In this document: positions 1-11,200 of the stretch, in pieces
Layout of the letters: each line of letters begins with the position of its first letter
Position numbering within the stretch: position 1 is the stretch's first letter
Source: Acanthosepion esculentum
Taxonomy: Eukaryota > Mollusca > Cephalopoda > Sepiida > Sepiidae
Assembly (NCBI GenBank): GCA_964036315.1
Contig: OZ038508.1
Span: 47,980,524-48,044,523, forward strand
Length of the DNA stretch: 64,000 bases
Direction of reading: 5' to 3'
Program-made: the position numbers and the translations under genes
Notes under the pieces: generated by a model
What the model was told of the DNA's origin: nothing
The model's input: only the letters and a program-made list of their open reading frames with translations
Database searches by the model: none

Positions 1-48
1 CCACTGCATGAAAATATACCATTATTAATATCTGTTTCATTAATATAC

Positions 49-49
<1 letters not shown>

Positions 50-120
<71 letters not shown>
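50..120. repeat. (TA)n microsatellite
   Basis: About 70 bp of alternating TA. It ends exactly where the hammerhead SINE begins at 121, so it sits at the 3' side of that minus-strand element. Confidence 0.97.
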
Positions 121-124
<4 letters not shown>

Positions 125-126
125 AT

Positions 127-169
127 CCACAGACAGACTGTTTCGCTGTATCACAGCTCATCAGTGTGG
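127..169 (-). ncRNA. type I hammerhead ribozyme, complete core
   Basis: On the minus strand, reading 169 to 127: stem I 5' strand CCACA, core CUGAUGA, stem II GCUGU/ACAGC with a GAU loop, core GAA, stem III ACA/UGU with a GUC loop, cleavage nucleotide C in the triplet GUC, then stem I 3' strand UGUGG. All 43 nt are accounted for and all bases usually invariant in hammerheads are present. Hammerheads cleave their own RNA just after that C. Stem I is short (5 bp) and stem III is 3 bp, as in small retroposon hammerheads; tertiary loop contacts cannot be judged by eye. Four of six family copies keep the exact 43-nt spacing. Confidence 0.8.
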
Positions 170-194
170 CTAGACGTCCGGTTGCCTCTGGCTA

Positions 195-246
195 GAATCG
201 AACACCGGCTGAATTCGCGTCAGTCGGAAATTTGACCCTGAAGCCG
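195..246 (-). promoter_or_regulatory. candidate RNA polymerase III A and B boxes
   Basis: The B-box-like TGTTCGATTCT (195-205) matches the consensus GGTTCGANTCC well. The upstream A-box-like CGGCTTCAGGG (236-246) differs from TRGYNNARNGG at two positions. Spacing is tRNA-like. Activity is not shown. Confidence 0.45.
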
Positions 247-247
247 T

Positions 248-340
248 AAGTGAACATTGAAGTCAACACTCAGAAGCGACAGGCTGTATTTTGCTGGTCG
301 CAATCGTCAGGCCGCCTATAGAAACAAGGGTAACAAGGCG

Positions 341-410
<70 letters not shown>

Positions 411-538
411 TATATACATTCACACATATATATATATATATTGTCTTAAGGTGTGCTATATTTATGCGAATATAAAAGTGAACATTGGAGTCAACACTCA
501 GAATTTTTAGGCTGTTTTATGATAGACGCAATCGTCAG

Positions 539-540
<2 letters not shown>
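248..540. repeat. direct repeat pair separated by (TA)n
   Basis: A module beginning gtgaacattgaagtcaacac (about 248-315) recurs at 476-540 with the same end, cgcaatcgtcaggcc. Between them lie (TA)n at 344-404 and 422-441. An inverted piece of the module, with its upstream flank, is seen at 2190-2225. It is probably the end of an unrecognised dispersed repeat. No coding content is visible. Confidence 0.6.

Positions 541-580
<40 letters not shown>
541..580. repeat. (TA)n microsatellite
   Basis: About 40 bp of alternating TA directly after the second copy of the module at 476-540. Confidence 0.95.
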
Positions 581-584
<4 letters not shown>

Positions 585-599
585 CATATATGTATGTAT

Positions 600-710
600 G
601 TATGTAGTGAAATTAAAGACAAATTGGTATAAAATGACAATTGGAAAAAATCTTAGATTTTGCCGACGCGTTTCGTCTTCCGACTTTTTCACGGCAAAAA
701 TGAAATCGAA
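600..710 (-). repeat. dispersed repeat with decayed hammerhead-like core
   Basis: The stretch 617-685 is repeated at 841-910, so this is a two-copy repeat here. On the minus strand, 699-658 has flanking arms UUUUGCC/GGCAAAA, a stem GUC-GGAA-GAC and GAAACGCGUC, the pattern of type I hammerheads known from Penelope-like elements. The CUGAUGA box is replaced by GUGAAAA plus one extra A, so it should be inactive. Assignment to a Penelope-like LTR is inference. Confidence 0.45.
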
Positions 711-820
711 ATTTCTTTGTTATTATAGTTACATTAAAAAATCCAAATTTAAAAGGTAGACGTTTCTGTCTAAGCATTTTTCTGGTTAATGTAAATTTCC
801 TTTATACTAAGAGATTTTTC

Positions 821-956
821 CCAGATCAATTCTGTGGACAAGACAAATTGGTATAAATTGACAATAGAAAAAAAATCTTTGATTTTGCCGACGCGTTTCG
901 ATTTCCGACTCATTGTCATTTTATACCAATTTGTTTTGTCAACAGAATTGATCTGG
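821..956. repeat. palindromic repeat, 44-45 bp arms
   Basis: The left arm 821-864 (starting ccagatcaattctgt) pairs with the right arm 912-956 (ending agaattgatctgg) with few mismatches. The ~47-bp centre contains the second copy of the acgcgtttcg module. It could be a foldback or MITE-like element, or two inverted copies of a Penelope-like terminal repeat. No flanking TA duplication is clear. Confidence 0.6.
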
Positions 957-1088
957 CAATTTAACTGTATTGTCGACATGGAAAAAAATTCTCTTAGTAA
1001 GTGTTGGTTGAAAGGTTCCTTAGGTGTAAAAAAACAAATGACATCCATTTTGTTAAAATCTGTGTTTTATTTCTGTGGGTACAAATAT

Positions 1089-1091
<3 letters not shown>

Positions 1092-1158
<67 letters not shown>
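1092..1158. repeat. (TA)n microsatellite
   Basis: About 65 bp of alternating TA upstream of the transposase remnant. Confidence 0.97.
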
Positions 1159-1162
<4 letters not shown>

Positions 1163-1255
1163 AAATGTGCGATGGGTAAATTGTCGCCACATTATATTTT
1201 GATTTTGTCGGTTGCACATTATAGTACGGTACCCTCTGTGAGAAGAAGGAGAACC

Positions 1256-1817
1256 ATGACGCAATTCACTCAGACAGAAATGTGGATACGGCATGCTTTA
1301 CTGCTTGGGCCGGAATCTATAATACGAACCTTTTAGAAAGTTTGGGTGTCAATCTGAGGATAGTGCGGAGTATTTGAAAAGAGTTGGATGAAAGAAATCC
1401 CGAATTTGTTAGCCAAAGATTCAATACGGAGGTCTACATCCAGTGCCTTGTGGAGGTAGTGCTGCCTTGGGTCAAGAAGTTGCCTGCTGGAGGACCCTGT
1501 GTCTGGCAACAGGAATCTGCACCATGTCACATAAACAGAAGAACTCATACATGGCTGTCAGACAATTTCAGCCACCACATCAGCAATTACATCTGGCCAC
1601 CTAACTCCCCAGACTGCAAACCCACTGATTATTATGTGTGGGGCACAGTTCAGCGAGAGACAAACAAACTCCTTGTAGCACCAAAGATGAAATGAAGGTA
1701 AGGATTAAGGCAGCATTCACAAAATTAAACAGGAAGACCGTCCAGAATAATTGCAAGAAATTTCGAATTTGCCTGGAGGCGGCCGTGCTTGAAGCCAATG
1801 GAGATTTTAATGAATAA
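1256..1817 (+). pseudogene. Tc1/mariner-superfamily transposase remnant
   Basis: Translation gives an N-terminal helix-turn-helix-like start (MTQFTQTEMW), stop codons near 1336 and 1375, then an open stretch 1384-1695 with the DDE-domain pattern: QQESAPCH, where families of this type have D at the E position, and NSPDCKPTDYYVWG carrying the last acidic residue. After a frameshift near 1676-1690 the family C-terminus resumes (TKDEMKVRIKAAF) and ends in NGDFNE and a stop at 1815-1817. These enzymes cut and paste DNA between inverted repeats. Stops, the frameshift and D-to-E at the second catalytic position make it dead. Terminal inverted repeats were not found. Confidence 0.8.
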
Positions 1818-1936
1818 ATTTACACTTTAGTATTTCAAGGTATTTTTGTGTAATTCTGTAAATAGATCTGTTAAAATGAGGTGCCAGTGATATTTTCATT
1901 TCTGCGTCATTTATACGACAATTCACCCATCGCACT

Positions 1937-1942
1937 ATATAA

Positions 1943-2035
<93 letters not shown>

Positions 2036-2128
2036 GGAGCAGATGGATAGAAGGAAAAATAAATGAAAACAGATTGATAGCAAATGAATGAAAAGAGAAA
2101 AAGATAGAAAAATGAATGAATGATAACT

Positions 2129-2166
<38 letters not shown>
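1937..2166. repeat. (TA)n, (GA)n and (GATA)n microsatellites
   Basis: TA at 1937-2000 passes directly into GA (2001-2031). After ~90 bp of A/G-rich DNA, GATA repeats occupy 2124-2166. The purine-rich character foreshadows the large array that starts at 2236. Confidence 0.95.
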
Positions 2167-2169
<3 letters not shown>

Positions 2170-2235
2170 AAATGAATTCTATATATATGAGTGTGGACTT
2201 CAATGTTCACTTTTATATTTACATACGCCCTATCT

Positions 2236-5200
2236 ATGAGAGAGAGAGAGTAAGACAGATAAAGAGGAACATGCAGAAAGACTGAGAGAGTAAGGCAGAG
2301 AAAGACAGACATACAGAAAAATAGAGAGAGTAAGGCAGAGAAAGACAGACATACAGAAAAATAGAGAGAGTAAGGCAGAGAAAAACAGACATACAGAAAA
2401 ATAGAGAGAGTAAGGCAGAGAAGGACAGACATACAGAAAAATAGAGAGAGTAAGGCAGAGAAAGACAGACATACCCAAATAGAGAGAGAATTAAGCAGAG
2501 AAAGACACACATAGAGAAATAGGGAGAGAGTAAGGCAGAGAAAGACAGACATAAAGAAAAATAGAGAGAGTAAGGCAGAGAAAGACAGACATACAGAAAA
2601 ATAGAGAGAGTAAGGCAGAGAAAGACCGACATACAGAAAAATAGAGAGAAAGTAAGGCAGAGAAAGACAGACATACAGAAAAATAGAGAGAGTAAGGCAG
2701 AGAAAGACAGACATACAGAAAAATACAGAGAGTAATGCAGAGAAAGACAGAAATACAGAAAAATAGAGAGAGTAATGCAGAGAAAGACAGACACACAGAA
2801 ATAGAGAGAGAGTAAGGCAGAGAAAGACAGACATACAGAAATAGAGAGAGAGTAAGGCAGAGAAAGACAGACATACAGAAAAATAGAGAGAGTAAGGCAG
2901 AGAAAGAGAGACATACAGAAAAATAGAGAGAGTAAGGCAGAGAAAGACAGACATACAGAAAAATAGAGAGAGTAAGGCAGAGAAAGACAGACATACAGAA
3001 AAATAGAGAGAGTAAGGCAGCGAAAGATAGACATACAGAAAAATAGAGAGAGTAAGGCAGAGAAAGACAGACATACAGAAAAATAGATAGAGTAAGGCAG
3101 AGAAAGACAGACATACAGAAAAATAGAGAGAGTAAGGCAGAGAAAGACAGACATACAGAAATAGAGAGAGACAGACATACAGAAAAATAGAGAGAGTAAG
3201 GCAGAGAAAGGCAGACATACAGAAATAGTGAGAGAGAGTAAGGCAGAGAAAGTCAGACATACAGAAAAATAGAGAGAGTAAGGCAGAGAAAGACAGACAT
3301 ACAGAAAAATAGAGAGAGTAAGGCAGAGAAAGACAGACATACAGAAAAATAGAGAGAGAGTAAGGCAGAGAAAGACAGACATACAGAAATAGAAAGAGAG
3401 TAAGGCAGAGAAAGACAGACATACAGAAAAATAGAGAGAGTAAGGCAGAGAAAGACAGACATACAGAAAAATAGAGAGAGTAAGGCAGAGAAAGACAGAC
3501 ATACAGAAAAATAGAGAAAGTAAGGGAGAGAAAGACAGACATACAGAAAAATAGAGAGAGTAAGGCAGAGAAAGACATACATACAGAAAAATAGAGAGAG
3601 AGTAAGGCAGAGAAAGACAGACATACAGAAAAATAGAGAGAGTAAGGCAGAGAAAGACAGACATACAGAAAAATAGAGAGAGTAAGGCAGAGAAAAACAG
3701 ATATACAGAAAAATAGAGAGAGTAAGGCAGAGAAGGAGAGACATACAGAAAAATAGAGAGAGTAAGGCAGAGAAAGACAGACATACCCAAATAGAGAGAG
3801 AATAAGGCAGAGAAAGACACACATAGAGAAATAGGGAGAGAGTAAGGCAGAGAAAGACAGACATAAAGAAAAATAGAGAGAGTAAGGCAGAGAAAGACAG
3901 ACATACAGAAAAATAGAGAGAGTAAGGCAGAGAATGACCGACATACAGAAAAATAGAGAGAAAGTAAGGCAGAGAAAGACAGACATACAGAAAAATAGAG
4001 AGAGTAAGGCAGAGAAAGACAGACATACATAAAAATAGAGAGAGTAATGCAGAGAAAGACAGACATACAGAAAAATAGAGAGAGTAATGCAGAGAAAGAC
4101 AGACACACAGAAATAGAGAGAGAGTAAGGCAGAGAAAGACAGACATAAAGAAATAGAGAGAGAGTAAGGCAGAAAAAGACAGACATACAGAAAAATAGAT
4201 AGAGTAAGGCAGAGAAAGACAGACATACAGAAAAATAGAGAGAGTAAGGCAGACAAAGACAGACATACAGAAAAATAGAGAGAGTAAGGCAGAGAAAGAC
4301 AGACATACAGAAAAATAGAGAGAGTAAGGCAGCGAAAGATAGACATACAGAAAAATCGAGAGAGTAAGGCAGAGAAAGACAGACATACAGAAAAATAGAG
4401 AGAGTAAGGCAGAGAAAGACAGACATACAGAAAAATAGAGAGAGTAAGGCAGAGAAAGACAGACATACAGAAAAATAGAGAGAGTAAGGCAGAGAAAGAC
4501 AGACATACAGAAAAATAGAGTGAGTAAGGCAGAGAAAGAAACACATACAGAAAAATAGATAGAGTAAGGCAGAGAAAGACAGACATACAGAAAAATAGAG
4601 AGAGTAAGGCAGAGAAAGACAGACATACAGAAATAGAGAGAGACAGACATACAGAAAAATAGAGAGAGTAAGGCAGAGAAAGGCAGACATACAGAAATAG
4701 TGAGATAGAGTAAGGCAGAGAAAGTCAGACATACAGAAAAATAGAGAGAGTAAGGCAGAGAAAGACAGACATACAGAAAAATAGAGACAGTAAGGCAGAG
4801 AAAGACAGACATACAGAAAAATAGAGAGAGTAAGGCAGAGAAAGACCGACATACAGAAAAATAGAGAGAAAGTAAGGCAGAGAAAGACAGACATACAGAA
4901 AAATAGAGAGAGTAAGGCAGAGAAAGACAGACATACAGAAAAATACAGAGAGTAATGCAGAGAAAGACAGAAATACAGAAAAATAGAGAGAGTAATGCAG
5001 AGAAAGACAGACACACAGAAATAGAGAGAGAGTAAGGCAGAGAAAGACAGACATACAGAAAAATAGAGAGAGAGTAAGGCAGAGAAAGACAGACATACAG
5101 AAAAATAGAGAGAGTAAGGCAGAGAAAGACAGACATACAGAAAAATAGAGAGAGTAAGGCAGAGAAAGACAGACATACAGAAAAATAGAGAGAGTAAGGC

Positions 5201-8200
5201 AGAGAAAAACAGACATACAGAAAAATAGAGAGAGTAAGGCAGAGAAGGACAGACATACAGAAAAATAGAGAGAGTAAGGCAGAGAAAGACAGACATACCC
5301 AAATAGAGAGAGAATAAGGCAGAGAAAGACACACATAGAGAAATAGGGAGAGAGTAAGGCAGAGAAAGACAGACATAAAGAAAAATAGAGAGAGTAAGGC
5401 AGAGAAAGACAGACATACAGAAAAATAGAGAGAGTAAGGCATAGAAAGACCGACATACAGAAAAATAGAGAGAAAGTAAGGCAGAGAAAGACAGACATAC
5501 AGAAAAATAGAGAGAGTAAGGCAGAGAAAGACAGACATACAGAAAAATAGAGAGAGTAATGCAGATAAAGACAGACATACAGAAAAATAGAGAGAGTAAT
5601 GCAGAGAAAGACAGACACACAGAAATAGAGAGAGAGTAAGGGAGAGAAAGACAGACATACAGAAATAGAGAGAGAGTAAGGCAGAGAAAGACAGACATAC
5701 AGAAAAATAGAGAGAGTAAGGCAGAGAAAGACAGACATACAGAAAAATAGAGAGAGTAAGGCAGACAAAGACAGACATACAGAAAAATAGAGAGAGTAAG
5801 GCAGAGAAAGACAGACATACAGAAAAATAGAGAGAGTAAGGCAGCGAAAGACAGACATACAGAAAAATCGAGAGAGTAAGGCAGAGAAAGACAGACATAC
5901 AGAAAAATAGAGAGAGTAAGGCAGAGAAAAACAGACATACAGAAAAATAGATAGAGTAAGGCAGAGAAGGACAGACATACAGAAAAATAGAGAGAATAAG
6001 GCAGAGAAAGACAGATATACCCAAATAGAGAGAGAATAAGGCAGAGAAAGACACACATAGAGAAATAGGGAGAGAGTAAGGCAGAGAAAGACAGACATAA
6101 AGAAAAATAGAGAGAGTAAGGCAGAGAAAGACAGACATACAGAAAAATAGAGAGAGTAAGGCAGAGAAAGACCGACATACAGAAAAATAGAGAGAGAGTA
6201 AAGCAGAGAAAGACAGACATACAGAAAAATAGAGAGAGTAAGGCAGAGAAAGACAGACATACAGAAAAATAGAGAGAGTAAGGCAGAGAAAGACAGACAT
6301 ACAGAAAAATAGAGAGAGTAAGGCAGAGAAAGACAGACATACAGAAATAGAGAGAGACAGACATAGAGAAAAATAGAGAGAGTAAGGCAGAGAAAGGCAG
6401 ACATACAGAAAAATAGAGAGTAAGGCAGAGAAAGACAGACATACAGAAAAATAAAGAGAGTAAGTCAGAGAAAGTCAGAGAAATAGAAAGAGAGAGTAAA
6501 GCAGAGAAAGACAGACATACAGAAAAATAGAGAGAGAGTAAGGCAGAGAAAGACAGACATACAGAAAAATAGAGAGAGTAAGGCAGAGAAAGACAGGCAT
6601 ACAGAAAAATAGAGAGAGAGTAAGGCAGAGAAAGACAGACATACAGAAAAATAGAGAGAGTAAGGCATAGAAAGACAGACATACAGAAAAATAGAGAGAG
6701 TAATGCAGATAAAGACAGACATACAGAAAAATAGAGAGAGTAATGCAGAGAAAGACAGACATACAGAAAAATAGAGAGAATAAGGCAGAGAAAGACAGAC
6801 ATACAGAAAAATAGAGAGAGAGTAAGGCAGAGAAAGACAGACATACAGAAATAGAAAGAGAGTAAGGCAGAGAAAGACAGACATACAGAAAAATAGAGAG
6901 AAAGTAAGGCAGAGAAAGACAGACATACAGAAAAATAGAGAGAGTAAGGCAGAGAAAGACAGACATACAGAAAAATAGAGAGAGTAATGCAGATAAAAAC
7001 AGACATACAGAAAAATAGAGAGAGTAATGCAGAGAAAGACAGACACACAGAAATAGAGAGAGAGTAAGGCAGAGAAAGACAGACATACAGAAATAGAGAG
7101 AGAGTAAGGCAGAGGAAGACAGACATACAGAAAAATAGAGAGAGTAAGGCAGAGAAAGACAGACATACAGAAAAATAGAGAGAGTAAGGCAGACAAAGAC
7201 AGACATACAGAAAAATAGAGAGAGTAAGGCAGAGAAAGACAGACATACAGAAAAATAGAGAGAGTAAGGCAGCGAAAGATAGACATACAGAAAAATCGAG
7301 AGAGTAATGCAGAGAAAGACAGACATACAGAAAAATAGAGAGAGTAAGGCAGAGAAAGACAGACATACAGAAAAATAGAGAGAGTAAGGCAGAGAAAGAC
7401 AGACATACAGAAAAATAGAGAGAGAGAGTAAGGCAGAGAAAGACAGACATACAGAAATAGAGAAAGAGTAAGGCAGAGAAAGACAGACATACAGAAAAAT
7501 AGAGAGAGTAAGGCAGAGAAAGACAGACATACAGAAAAATAGAGAGAGTAAGGCAGAGAAAGACAGACATACAGAAAAATAGAGAGAGTAAGGCAGAGAA
7601 AGACAGACATACAGAAATAGAGAGAGACAGACATACAGAAAAATAGAGAGAGTAAGGCAGAGAAAGGCAGACATACAGAAATAGTGAGAGAGAGTAAGGC
7701 AGAGAAAGACAGACATACAGAAAAATAGAGAGAGTAAGGCAGAGAAAGACAGATATACAGAAAAATAGAGAGAGTAAGGCACAGAAAGACAGACATACAG
7801 AAATAGAAAGAGAGTAAGGCAGAGAAAGACAGACATACAGAAAAATAGAGAGAGTAAGGCAGAGAAAGACAGACATACAGAAAAATAGAGAGAGTAAGGC
7901 AGAGAAAGACAGACATACAGAAAAATAGAGAGAGTGAGGGAGAGAAAGACAGACATACAGAAAAATAGAGAGAGTAAGGCAGAGAAAGACAGACATACAG
8001 AAAAATAGAGAGAGAGTAAGGCAGAGAAAGTCAGACATACAGAAAAATAGAGAGAGTAAGGCAGAGAAATACAGACATACAGAAAAATAGAGAGAGTAAG
8101 GCAGAGAAAGACAGACATACAGAAAAATAGAGAGAGTAAGGCAGAGAAAAACAGACATACAGAAAAATAGAGAGAGTAAAGCAGAGAAGGACAGACATAC

Positions 8201-11200
8201 AGAAAAATAGAGAGAATAAGGCAGAGAAAGACAGACATTCAGAAATAGAGAGAGAATAAGGCAGAGAAAGACACACATAGAGAAATAGGGAGAGAGTAAG
8301 GCAGAGAAAGACAGACATAAAGAAAAATAGAGAGAGTAAGGCAGAGAAAGCCAGACATACAGAAAAATAGAGAGAGTAAGGCAGAGAAAGACCGACATAC
8401 AGAAAAATAGAGAGAGAGTAAAGCAGAGAAAGACAGACATACAGAAAAATAGAGAGAGTAAGGCAGAGAAAGACAGACATACAGAAAAATAGAGAGAGTA
8501 AGGCAGAGAAAGACAGACATACAGAAAAATAAAGAGAGTAATGCAGAGAAAGACAGAGAAATAGAAAGAGAGAGTAAAGCAGAGAAAGACAGACATACAG
8601 AAAAATAGAGAGAGAGTAAGGCAGAGAAAGACAGACATACAGAAAAATAGAGAGAGTAAGGCAGAGAAAGACAGGCATACAGAAAAATAGAGAGAGAGTA
8701 AGGCAGAGAAAGACAGACATACAGAAAAATAGAGAGAGTAAGGCATAGAAAGACCGACATACAGAAAAATAGAGGGAAAGTAAGGCAGAGAAAGACAGAC
8801 ATACAGAAAAATAGAGAGAGTAATGCAGATAAAGACAGACATACAGAAAAATAGAGAGAGTAATGCAGAGAAAGACAGACACACAGACATAGAGAGAGAG
8901 TAAGGCAGAGAAAGACAGACATACAGAAATAGAGAGAGAGTAAGGCAGAGAAAGACAGACATACAGAAAAATAGAGAGAGTAAGGCAGAGAAAGACAGAC
9001 ATACAGAAAAATAGAGAGAGTAAGGCAGACAAAGACAGACATACAGAAAAATAGAGAGAGTAAGGCAGAGAAAGACAGACATACAGAAAAATAGAGAGAG
9101 TAAGGCAGCGAAAGATAGACATACAGAAAAATCGAGAGAGTAATGCAGAGAAAGACAGACATACAGAAAAATAGAGAGAGTAAGGCAGAGAAAGACAGAC
9201 ATACAGAAAAATAGAGAGAGTAAGGCAGAGAAAGACAGACATACAGAAAAATAGAGAGAGAGAGTAAGGCAGAGAAAGACAGACATACAGAAATAGAGAA
9301 AGAGTAAGGCAGAGAAAGACAGACATACAGAAAAATAGAGAGAGTAAGGCAGAGAAAGACAGACATACAGAAAAATAGAGAGAGTAAGGCAGAGAAAGAC
9401 AGACATACAGAAAAATAGAGAGAGTAAGGCAGAGAAAGACAGACATACAGAAATAGAGAGAGACAGACATACAGAAAAATAGAGAGAGTAAGGCAGAGAA
9501 AGGCAGACATACAGAAATAGTGAGAGAGAGTAAGGCAGAGAAAGACAGACATACAGAAAAATAGAGATAGTAAGGCAGAGAAAGACAGATATACAGAAAA
9601 ATAGAGAGAGTAAGGCACAGAAAGACAGACATACAGAAATAGAAAGAGAGTAAGGCAGAGAAAGACAGACATACAGAAAAATAGAGAGAGTAAGGCAGAG
9701 AAAGACAGACATACAGAAAAATAGAGAGAGTAAGGCAGAGAAAGACAGACATACAGAAAAATAGAGAGAGTGAGCGAGAGAAAGACAGACATACAGAAAA
9801 ATAGAGAGAGTAAGGCAGAGAAAGACAGACATACAGAAAAATAGAGAGAGAGTAAGGCAGAGAAAGTCAGACATACAGAAAAATAGAGAGAGTAAGGCAG
9901 AGAAAGACAGACATACAGAAAAATAGAGAGAGTAAGGCAGAGAAAGACAGACATACAGAAAAATAGAGAGAGTAAGGCAGAGAAAAACAGACATACAGAA
10001 AAATAGAGAGAGTAAAGCAGAGAAGGACAGACATACAGAAAAATAGAGAGAATAAGGCAGAGAAAGACAGACATTCAGAAATAGAGAGAGAATAAGGCAG
10101 AGAAAGACGCACATAGAGAAATAGGGAGAGAGTAAGGCAGAGAAAGACAGACATAAAGAAAAATAGAGAGAGTAAGGCAGCGAAAGATAGACATACAGAA
10201 AAATCGAGAGAGTAATGCAGAGAAAGACAGACATACAGAAAAATAGAGAGAGTAAGGCAGAGAAAGACAGACATACAGAAAAATAGAGAGAGTAAGGCAG
10301 AGAAAGACAGACATACAGAAAAATAGAGAGAGAGAGTAAGGCAGAGAAAGACAGACATACAGAAATAGAGAAAGAGTAAGGCAGAGAAAGACAGACATAC
10401 AGAAAAATAGAGAGAGTAAGGCAGAGAAAGACAGACATACAGAAAAATAGAGAGAGTAAGGCAGAGAAAGACAGACATACAGAAAAATAGAGAGAGTAAG
10501 GCAGAGAAAGACAGACATACAGAAATAGAGAGAGACAGACATACAGAAAAATAGAGAGAGTAAGGCAGAGAAAGGCAGACATACAGAAATAGTGAGAGAG
10601 AGTAAGGCAGAGAAAGACAGACATACAGAAAAATAGAGAGAGTAAGGCAGAGAAAGACAGATATACAGAAAAATAGAGAGAGTAAGGCACAGAAAGACAG
10701 ACATACAGAAATAGAAAGAGAGTAAGGCAGAGAAAGACAGACATACAGAAAAATAGAGAGAGTAAGGCAGAGAAAGACAGACATACAGAAAAATAGAGAG
10801 AGTAAGGCAGAGAAAGACAGACATACAGAAAAATAGAGAGAGTGAGGGAGAGAAAGACAGACATACAGAAAAATAGAGAGAGTAAGGCAGAGAAAGACAG
10901 ACATACAGAAAAATAGAGAGAGAGTAAGGCAGAGAAAGTCAGACATACAGAAAAATAGAGAGAGTAAGGCAGAGAAATACAGACATACAGAAAAATAGAG
11001 AGAGTAAGGCAGAGAAAGACAGACATACAGAAAAATAGAGAGAGTAAGGCAGAGAAAAACAGACATACAGAAAAATAGAGAGAGTAAAGCAGAGAAGGAC
11101 AGACATACAGAAAAATAGAGAGAATAAGGCAGAGAAAGACAGACATTCAGAAATAGAGAGAGAATAAGGCAGAGAAAGACACACATAGAGAAATAGGGAG

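Larger units (their letters stand above)
121..247 (-). mobile_element. tRNA-headed hammerhead SINE, copy 1
   Basis: Read on the minus strand, a tRNA-like head comes first: an A-box-like stretch lies at 236-246 and a B-box-like TGTTCGATTCT at 195-205, as in internal RNA polymerase III promoters. A hammerhead ribozyme fold follows at 169-127, and the element then runs into (TA)n at 120-50. Five further copies lie at 18474-18605, 18765-18895, 19660-19775, 19932-20075 and 46991-47100. tRNA-derived SINEs are non-autonomous retroposons that use LINE enzymes. The family is defined here only by comparing these copies; I do not recognise a published name. The call as a repeat family is solid, the SINE nature is likely, and polymerase III transcription is inferred. 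Confidence 0.75.

Noticed and set aside
257..475. Short open frames full of YIYIY residues (also at 834-1336, 25723-26038, 46478-47114, 61664-61995, 63272-63514)
   Set aside because: They translate (TA)n, which has no stop in the relevant frames.
2234..11146. A 2970-codon minus-strand open frame, apparently a giant hydrophobic repeat protein
   Set aside because: The 40-bp unit has no stop in any minus frame, so the openness follows from the repeat itself. The same is true for the frames at 10939-17340, 1935-4586, 3253-6300 and others in the array.
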